Of a stretch of 34,283 nt of DNA, positions 29,261-34,283 are shown piece after piece. Positions within the stretch are counted from its first letter, which is position 1, and every line of letters begins with the position of its first letter. A program made the position numbers and the translations under genes. Source of the stretch: Anaerolineae bacterium (lineage in GTDB: Bacteria > Chloroflexota > Anaerolineae > 4572-78 > J111); assembly GCA_016931895.1 (NCBI GenBank), contig JAFGDY010000134.1:1-34283 (forward strand), read 5' to 3'. Under the pieces are notes generated by a model that was not told where the DNA came from, did not search any database, and worked only from the letters and a program-made list of their open reading frames with translations.

Positions 29261-30001
29261 ATGCTTGTTCTAAAAATAGGCGGGCAGGAATTGGACAACC
29301 CGGATATTGTCAAAAGATTAGGCCAGGCGGTAGCGGCGCTAGAGGCCCCACCCATCCTGGTTCACGGGGGCGGCAAAGAAATCCGCGAGCTGCAAAAACG
29401 GTTGGGCGTTGAACCCCAATACATTGACGGCCTGCGGGTCACCGATGCCGAGTCATTGGACATTGTGCAAATGGTGCTGGTAGGCCGGATCAACAAGCGG
29501 TTGGTCTCGTCACTGTCGCTGGCGGGAGTAGACGCTTTTGGCATGTCGGGCGTAGATCGAGCCGCCGTTAAGGCTGAAAAATTGGAACATCCCGGCGGCG
29601 ACCTGGGCCAGGTAGGCCGGGTGGTGGAGGTGCGGGCCGTGGTTTTTACCCGTTTATTAGAAGACGGCGTCACTCCGGTGCTGTCTCCCATCTGCTACGG
29701 GGCCGACGGCGGCATATTCAACGTCAATGCCGACCACGTGGCTACGGCCGTGGCCATTGCCACCCAGGCCGAGGCGCTGGTGTTTGTGTCTAACGTGCCC
29801 GGCGTGCTGCGGGATAACCTGCTGCTGCCGCACCTGACCGTAGCCGAGGTTGAGCAGTTGATCATTGAGAAGGTAATTGTGGACGGGATGATCCCCAAAG
29901 CCCGTTCCGCCCTGGCCGCCGTGTACGGCGGCGTACAGGCAGTGAGAATCACCAATTTGGATGGTTTGAAAGCGGGGACGGGCACGACGATTGTCCAATG
30001 A
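29261..30001 (+). CDS. argB: N-acetylglutamate kinase (ArgB/LysZ family)
   Basis: A 246-residue amino acid kinase that phosphorylates the gamma-carboxylate of N-acetylglutamate with ATP. Motifs are VLKIGGQEL (ATP site), ILVHGGGKEI, GLRVTDAESLDIVQMVLVG, the GMSGVDR loop, PICYGADGGIFNVNADHVAT and MIPKARSAL. The short length and lack of an N-terminal arginine-sensing helix suggest the arginine-insensitive type. ATG 29261 follows GAGGTAAGG by 2-3 bases; the longer frame from 29240 lies in the spacer. ArgB is preferred over LysZ because GLRVTD and the argA/argD context fit the acetylated pathway, but LysZ activity is not excluded. Confidence 0.88.
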   Translation: MLVLKIGGQELDNPDIVKRLGQAVAALEAPPILVHGGGKEIRELQKRLGVEPQYIDGLRVTDAESLDIVQMVLVGRINKRLVSSLSLAGVDAFGMSGVDRAAVKAEKLEHPGGDLGQVGRVVEVRAVVFTRLLEDGVTPVLSPICYGADGGIFNVNADHVATAVAIATQAEALVFVSNVPGVLRDNLLLPHLTVAEVEQLIIEKVIVDGMIPKARSALAAVYGGVQAVRITNLDGLKAGTGTTIVQ

Positions 30002-30043
30002 GGGGAATGACATAACCCAAACAAAACTTTAAGGAGACACCTG

Positions 30044-31240
30044 ATGATGAACCCCCAAGAAATCATTGATCTGGAACAAAAATACATAGTCCAAACTTAC
30101 AGCCGCCCGGACCTTGTTTTTGAGCGTGGCGACGGCGTATGGTTGTACGATACCGAGGGTCGGCAGTATCTTGATGCCGGCAGTGGGATTGCCGTGAATG
30201 CGCTGGGCTACAACAATAACCTTATTGTCGAGGCCATCCGGCAAAATGCAGCGGGGTTGTTGCACGTATCAAACCTTTACCATACGGCCCCTCACGCGTT
30301 GCTGGCCCGCGATTTGTGCGAGGCCTCTTTTGCCGACCGGGTTTTCTTCTGCAACTCCGGCACCGAAGCTAACGAGGCCGCGCTCAAATTTGCCCGCAAG
30401 GTTGCCCGTGCGGCGGGCGACTCTACCAAAACTAACATCGTTGCTTTTAGCGGCTCTTTTCACGGGCGCACCATGGGCGTATTGGCCTGTACGGCCACCG
30501 AAAAATACCGCCAACCTTTTGAGCCCCTTATCGGCAATGTTACTTTTGCCCAATTTAACAATCTCAATAGCGCCCGCCAGGCCATCACCAACCAAACCTG
30601 CGCCGTGATTGTGGAGCCGATCCAGGGCGAAGGCGGAGTAACGCCGGCCACGCCTGAATTTCTGGCCGGTCTGCGCTCCATCTGCAATGATGTGGAAGCG
30701 CTGCTGATCTTTGACGAGGTGCAGTGCGGGCTGGGCCGCACCGGCACGCTCTGGGGTTACCAAGGCTATGGCATTGTTCCCGATATGATGACCCTGGCCA
30801 AGTCGTTGGCCGGGGGCTTGCCCATGGGGGCCACGCTGGTGAGCCAAAAAGTGGCCGGCGTAATGCAGCCCGGCGACCACGCCAGCACTTTTGGCGGAGG
30901 CCCCTTGATGGCTACCGTGGCTCGGGCCGTGTTCAAACAACTCAACCAACCGGAGTTTTTGGCCGACGTGCAGGCCAAAAGCAATTACCTGGCCGCCAAA
31001 CTGAATGAGGTGGTCAAACAATCTCCCCTTTTAAACGGGGTGCGCGGCAAAGGTTTGATGTGGGGTCTGCTCTCTACCATTCCTGCCGCTGAAATTGTGG
31101 CTGAAGCCCGCAATCACCAACTCATCATTCTCATGGCCGGGGAAAAAATTGTGCGACTCTTGCCGCCGCTGATCATTACCCGGCAAGAAATTGATATGCT
31201 GGTAGAAAGATTATCGGCCACATTGGAAGCAGTGGGATAA
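30044..31240 (+). CDS. argD: Acetylornithine aminotransferase (ArgD/LysJ family)
   Basis: A 398-residue class III PLP transaminase that converts N-acetylglutamate semialdehyde to N-acetylornithine with glutamate. Visible motifs are FCNSGTEANEAALKFARK, FSGSFHGRTMGVLACTAT, VIVEPIQGEGGVTPA, IFDEVQCGLGRTGTLWGYQ and the Schiff-base Lys at K253 (MMTLAKSLAGGLPMGA). The length matches the family. Start ATG 30044 follows AAGGAG by 7 bases; an adjacent ATG at 30047 would work as well. It comes 42 bases after argB. The broad specificity of this family would allow succinyldiaminopimelate or LysW-lysine substrates too. Confidence 0.92.
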   Translation: MMNPQEIIDLEQKYIVQTYSRPDLVFERGDGVWLYDTEGRQYLDAGSGIAVNALGYNNNLIVEAIRQNAAGLLHVSNLYHTAPHALLARDLCEASFADRVFFCNSGTEANEAALKFARKVARAAGDSTKTNIVAFSGSFHGRTMGVLACTATEKYRQPFEPLIGNVTFAQFNNLNSARQAITNQTCAVIVEPIQGEGGVTPATPEFLAGLRSICNDVEALLIFDEVQCGLGRTGTLWGYQGYGIVPDMMTLAKSLAGGLPMGATLVSQKVAGVMQPGDHASTFGGGPLMATVARAVFKQLNQPEFLADVQAKSNYLAAKLNEVVKQSPLLNGVRGKGLMWGLLSTIPAAEIVAEARNHQLIILMAGEKIVRLLPPLIITRQEIDMLVERLSATLEAVG

Positions 31241-31249
31241 GATAAGATG

Positions 31250-31277
31250 TGGCAAGTGACAGGTGTCAAGTGTTACG
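31250..31277 (+). repeat. Heptamer tandem repeat (TGGCAAG-type, 4 units)
   Basis: TGGCAAG, TGACAGG, TGTCAAG and TGTTACG stand head to tail between argD and argA. The units begin with TG and mostly keep the pattern TGNCANG. The sequence differs from the other heptamer tracts in the window but has the same period. Confidence 0.55.
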
Positions 31278-31313
31278 GATCAAGTATCTTGGAACACCCC
31301 TTACGTAAGGTTT

Positions 31314-31895
31314 ATGACTATGACAAACACGCAAAAAATTAATGTCCGCCGGACGCGGCCAGCCGACGTGCCCCGGATGATGCCTCTTTTAAACAAATAT
31401 ATTGAGCAGGGCGAAATATTGCCCCGCACCCAGGATGACGTGTACCGTTCTATCCGCGAGTGGGTAATGGCCGAAACGGAAAACACTCAACTGGTGGGGG
31501 TGGGGTCCCTGGTGATCATGTCGGCGGACCTGGCCGAAGTCCGGTCGCTGGTCATCCACCCGGCCTTTCACGGGCAGGGGATTGGCCGCCGGATGGTCAA
31601 CCTGCTGCTGGCGGAAGCCCGGTTTTTGGAGATTCGGCGGGTCTTTGCCCTCACCCGCAAACCGGACTTTTTTTTGAAGCTGGGCTTTCAACTGACCAAA
31701 CTGGAAAAACTACCCGGCAAAGTGCGGCGAGATTGCGTGTTCTGCCCTATCTTCCACGCCTGCGATGAAGTAGCCTTGATAATCTCCCCTAAAGAATTGG
31801 CTCCATCCGCCCCGCCAGCCGGGCCGGCCAAGGCGGCCCGGAATGGAACGGCAGCGTCCCAGCCGGCGCTGTCAAGATTGGTTGAAAAAAAATGA
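31314..31895 (+). CDS. argA: N-acetylglutamate synthase, short GNAT type
   Basis: A 193-residue GNAT acetyltransferase that makes N-acetylglutamate from acetyl-CoA and glutamate, the first step of the acetylated arginine pathway. The acetyl-CoA site is VRSLVIHPAFHGQGIGRRMV. The C-terminal signature LTKLEKLPGKVRRDCVFCPI, followed by CDEVALI, is the mark of short ArgA proteins that lack the kinase-like domain. About 30 low-complexity residues rich in Ala/Pro follow. ATG 31314 follows TAAGG by 4 bases; ATG 31320 is possible and the frame opening at 31263 is too early. The last bases overlap the next gene (ATGA). Confidence 0.88.
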   Translation: MTMTNTQKINVRRTRPADVPRMMPLLNKYIEQGEILPRTQDDVYRSIREWVMAETENTQLVGVGSLVIMSADLAEVRSLVIHPAFHGQGIGRRMVNLLLAEARFLEIRRVFALTRKPDFFLKLGFQLTKLEKLPGKVRRDCVFCPIFHACDEVALIISPKELAPSAPPAGPAKAARNGTAASQPALSRLVEKK

Positions 31896-32416
31896 AAGAG
31901 AAACTCCGTATCCGAGAAATACGCCCGGCCGATTGTGCCGTTATCGCCCAGGCATTTTTAGACCAGGGTTGGCATAAGCCCATCTCCCAATATGAAGGCT
32001 ATCTCCGAGAACAAAATGAGGGCAAACGGGTGGTCTTGGTGGCTGAGAATGAAGGTCAATTTACCGGCTACCTGACGATTTTATGGGAGTCCTTTTATCC
32101 ACCGTTCAGAGAGGCCGGGATTCCCGAAATTGTGGATTTTAATGTGCTCGTCAAATATCAACGCCGGGGCATTGGCACAGCTTTGATGGCGGAAGCGGAA
32201 AAAAGAATCGCCCGGAAATCAGCGGTGGTGGGCATTGGCGTGGGTTTGATGGCAAACTACGGAGTCGCCCAACAAATGTACGTCAAGCGCGGTTACATCC
32301 CCGATGGCTGCGGCATTTCCCAAAATGAGCGCTTTTTGCAAGGGGGAGATAAAGTGACGGTGGATGACGATTTGATTCTTTGTTTCACCAAAAAACTGAA
32401 CCGGGAGCCGGAATGA
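31892..32416 (+). CDS. GNAT-family N-acetyltransferase
   Basis: A 174-residue acetyltransferase. Motif A is NVLVKYQRRGIGTALMAEAE, the pyrophosphate-binding loop of GNAT enzymes. The N-terminus (LRIREIRPADCAVIAQAF) and the end of the domain (NYGVAQQMYVKRGYIPDG) are also typical. The substrate is unknown. ATG 31892 overlaps the argA stop by 4 bases and its own stop overlaps the next start the same way, so the three GNAT genes are translationally coupled. A role in the arginine pathway is possible but not shown. Confidence 0.85.
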   Translation: MKEKLRIREIRPADCAVIAQAFLDQGWHKPISQYEGYLREQNEGKRVVLVAENEGQFTGYLTILWESFYPPFREAGIPEIVDFNVLVKYQRRGIGTALMAEAEKRIARKSAVVGIGVGLMANYGVAQQMYVKRGYIPDGCGISQNERFLQGGDKVTVDDDLILCFTKKLNREPE

Positions 32417-32850
32417 ACCTGACCATTGTTCCCTTTACGCTTGAACACTACGAGCCGGTGATTGCCCTGTGGCGGCACACCGAGGGCGTTGGCCTTAGCA
32501 GCGCCGATTCCAGGGAAAACATCCGGGCCTACCTGGAACGAAACGTGGGGATGAGCTTCATTGCCCAAAATGACGGCGTACTGGTAGGGGCGGTACTCAG
32601 CGGCCACGATGGTCGGCGAGGCTACATCCATCACCTGGCAGTACACCCAGAGTATCGCCGCCGGGGCATTGGCCGCCAGCTTGTCGAGAGGTGTCTGTCT
32701 GCCCTGCAAGCCGCAGGCATTCAGAAATGCCATCTTTTTATTTTTCAGCAGAACGTTGACGGCATCCGGTTTTGGGAAAGCATCGGCTGGTCCAGGCGGG
32801 TAGACATTGGCGTGATTTCCAAAACCATTGCGGGAACGGCAGGAGGATAA
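32413..32850 (+). CDS. GNAT-family N-acetyltransferase
   Basis: A 145-residue acetyltransferase. Motif A is [20 protein letters not shown]; the N-terminus is [20 protein letters not shown], and [20 protein letters not shown] is the C-terminal strand-helix with the usual Asn-x(n)-Phe-Trp. The layout is close to YpeA/RimI-like proteins. The substrate is unknown. ATG 32413 overlaps the previous stop (ATGA) and GGGAG lies 6 bases upstream, which rules out the earlier frame start at 32380. Its stop overlaps the next start (TAATG). Confidence 0.85.
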   Translation: MNLTIVPFTLEHYEPVIALWRHTEGVGLSSADSRENIRAYLERNVGMSFIAQNDGVLVGAVLSGHDGRRGYIHHLAVHPEYRRRGIGRQLVERCLSALQAAGIQKCHLFIFQQNVDGIRFWESIGWSRRVDIGVISKTIAGTAGG

Positions 32851-33245
32851 TGGCGATGACTTCGTTGGTCAAAATCTTCACCCTGCTGGCCAGTCTTAAC
32901 GCCGCGCTGGCCGTTGGCCTGGGGGCGTTTGGCGCTCACGCGCTCAAAACCAAGTTGCCGGCAGATTTGATGGCTACCTATCAAACCGGGGTGCAATATC
33001 ACTTCTACCACGCCCTGGGCTTGTTTGCCGTGGCCTTTGTGGCCTCGCAGTGGCCCGCGTCTGCCCTGGTCAAATGGTCGGGCTGGCTGATGCTGGGGGG
33101 CATCATCTTGTTCTCGTTCAGCCTTTATGCCTTGAGCATCACCGGCTTCCGGTGGCTGGGCGCAATTACGCCGCTGGGCGGGGCGGCCTTTATTGCCGCG
33201 TGGCTATTACTGGCCGGAGCCGTTATTTTTAATTTAGCGCAATAA
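32850..33245 (+). CDS. DUF423 small membrane protein
   Basis: A 131-residue membrane protein with four hydrophobic helices. DUF423 hallmarks are [49 protein letters not shown] and [19 protein letters not shown]. The family is widespread and uncharacterised. ATG 32850 follows AGGAGG by 3 bases and overlaps the preceding stop by one base, so it ends the coupled series of the arginine operon. No terminator is visible after it. Confidence 0.88.
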   Translation: MAMTSLVKIFTLLASLNAALAVGLGAFGAHALKTKLPADLMATYQTGVQYHFYHALGLFAVAFVASQWPASALVKWSGWLMLGGIILFSFSLYALSITGFRWLGAITPLGGAAFIAAWLLLAGAVIFNLAQ

Positions 33246-33350
33246 GCCGATATTACCGGTCAGCTTGTTCACCACTTCGCTTGGCCCATAAAGAGCCAGG
33301 CCCAAATAGTGAAGTTGGTCGGCAGGTGTAATGATACCCGGTAAGGACAG
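33234..33350 (-). pseudogene. Possible minus-strand coding remnant (C-terminus)
   Basis: On minus, the frame reads SLPGIITPADQLHYLGLALY, then [17 protein letters not shown], ending TAA at 33234-33236. It has the look of a real protein C-terminus, but further upstream the frame runs antisense to the AraC remnant. The family was not recognised. It overlaps the end of the DUF423 gene. Confidence 0.3.
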
Positions 33351-33491
33351 GATGCCGAATCTATCAAACAAATCTTTACCTACGACACCGACTTCACGGA
33401 CCAAAGCTACTTCAGCCACAAATTTAAGCAAGTGGTGGGGGCCACGCCGCGCCAGTATCAATTGGCGCAAAATGCTCCCCGCCGTTTATAA
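33345..33491 (+). pseudogene. C-terminal remnant of an AraC-family regulator
   Basis: A 48-codon frame ending TAA 33489-33491 contains DFTDQSYFSHKFKQVVGATP, the second helix-turn-helix and signature of AraC/XylS regulators. A stop lies just before it in frame and no start or N-terminal domain exists. The fragment is clearly a broken gene end, joined to unrelated DNA at about 33345. Confidence 0.75.
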
Positions 33492-33504
33492 CCACCACCG
33501 GGTT

Positions 33505-34230
33505 TTACGGCAAACCGCGAAAGGCCAAAAAAATTCTTTTGAGGTGAAGCTTGAGCGGTTGGTCGGCCCGAAAATTGGTTAAATACACGGAGAACAAAAC
33601 CAGAAGACCACCGGTCATTTGCAGCAGGGTTAATCTTTCCTGCAAAATGGCCCAGGCGCCAATGGCCGTTACCACGGGCACGCAATTCAAAAAAATGGCC
33701 GTTTTGGTGGAAGATATTTTTGATAAGGCGTAATTGTAACAAACAAACGCTCCGATTGTGGCAAACAGGGTCAAACAAACCAGGGCCACCAGGGAGCGTC
33801 CGCTGACGGCGGCCCATTGGACATGGGGTAGTTCCCAAAAAAATGCCGGCGCAAAAAACAGCGCCCCATAAAAAATTTGCAGCTCGGTTACATCCAGGGC
33901 GGAACGGGCTTGGGCCAGATTTTTCATCACAATAATATAAACGGCCATTGACATCACGGCCCCAAACATCAAAAAATCGCCAAACATCGGCCCGCCAAAA
34001 ACCCAACCGAATTGAGGATCACCCGCAATCAAGATCAGCATGCCGACTATTGAAAGCGCAAGGCCCGCCAGCACCGGCCAGGTAGGCCGTTCCCGCAAAA
34101 AAAGCGCCGACAGGCATAAAACGGCCAGGGGAATAGTGGCCACAATAAGCGAGGCCTTGGAAGCCGAAGTATACTGCAAACCCGTTGTTTCACACGTAAA
34201 GTAATCAACCTCCCGCATAGCGGGAGGCAT
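33505..34230 (-). pseudogene. EamA/DMT-family transporter, N-terminally truncated
   Basis: The frame encodes about seven or eight transmembrane helices of a drug/metabolite transporter (normally ten, about 300 residues). Visible family motifs are YTSASKASLIVATIPLAVLC with FLRERPTW, YNYALSKISSTKTAIFLNCV and WAILQERLTLLQMTGGLLVL, the second EamA repeat being complete. The first two or so helices are missing. The open frame begins inside a hairpin array (ATG 34228-34230, MPPAMREVDYF), and those first residues come from the palindrome. The gene was probably cut by insertion of that array, and its 5' part may lie beyond the window edge. Function is likely lost or altered. Confidence 0.65.
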
Positions 34231-34283
34231 TAGGAAGCCCCCCAGAGGGGGGCAACTGGGATAGGAAAGCCCCGTTGGGGCTA
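34209..34283. repeat. Array of three GC-rich hairpins with 3-base loops
   Basis: Three perfect hairpins stand in line: CCTCCCGC-ATA-GCGGGAGG (34209-34227), GCCCCCC-AGA-GGGGGGC (34237-34253) and AGCCCC-GTT-GGGGCT (34268-34282). Each of the last two is preceded by TAGGAA. The array continues to the window edge, so its full extent is unknown. It resembles the interior of the element at 17284-17400. Confidence 0.7.

Noticed and set aside
29073-29273. 66-codon frame across the heptamer repeats
   Set aside because: Its sequence is a translation of the repeats (VVGRWSLVIGHWSSLV) and it runs into the argB start.

Overview
The window most likely comes from a Chloroflexota bacterium of the Anaerolineae/Caldilineae type, probably assembled from a metagenome. 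This is inferred from gene style: Pro/Thr-rich lipoproteins, a BTAD/NB-ARC/TPR regulator over 1000 residues long, secreted beta-propeller proteins (one ending in TYLPLILKN, one in a dockerin), a short GNAT-type argA, and intergenic DNA full of small palindromes and heptamer repeats. No rRNA, tRNA, CRISPR array, phage or complete insertion sequence was seen.

Layout. 1-4.2 kb: tail of an unknown gene, a J-domain protein, a PP2C phosphatase with a small tail-anchored partner (minus), an orphan acidic protein and phosphatidylcholine synthase. 4.2-9.3 kb (minus): an alkyltransferase-like protein translationally coupled to a group II PLP decarboxylase, a Zn/Cd/Pb P1B-ATPase with its ArsR/SmtB repressor and a clear operator-promoter, and acylphosphatase. 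9.4-12.5 kb: the large regulator. 12.5-15.9 kb: two lipoproteins and a small protein (minus), then decayed DNA. 15.7-21.3 kb: a seven-repeat propeller gene between two terminal-inverted-repeat elements, then a 1185-residue two-propeller/dockerin protein (minus) with a structured leader. 21.3-24.1 kb: a LysM protein and a PiT phosphate transporter with its DUF47 partner (minus). 24.4-26.7 kb: a receptor-type lipoprotein and a GT4 glycosyltransferase. 26.8-33.2 kb: an arginine operon (argC, a second argC/lysY-like gene, argB, argD, argA, two GNAT acetyltransferases, a DUF423 protein). 33.2-34.3 kb: gene remnants and a DMT transporter truncated by a hairpin array.

How genes work together. argA, argB, argC and argD cover acetylation of glutamate through N-acetylornithine. 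The last four genes of the operon overlap by 1-4 bases, indicating translational coupling. PiT and DUF47 form a phosphate-uptake pair. ArsR and the P-type ATPase form a self-regulated metal-efflux unit.

The best candidate for an undescribed system is the leader of the arginine operon. It has a consensus promoter, a 19-codon leader ORF with two Arg codons, a three-segment hairpin, a perfect 9-bp antiterminator pairing and an intrinsic terminator just before the argC ribosome-binding site. Together these look like ribosome-mediated attenuation. Second are the heptamer-repeat tracts and a leader with promoter, stems and terminator upstream of the dockerin protein. All functional statements are inferences from sequence; nothing was searched or folded computationally.
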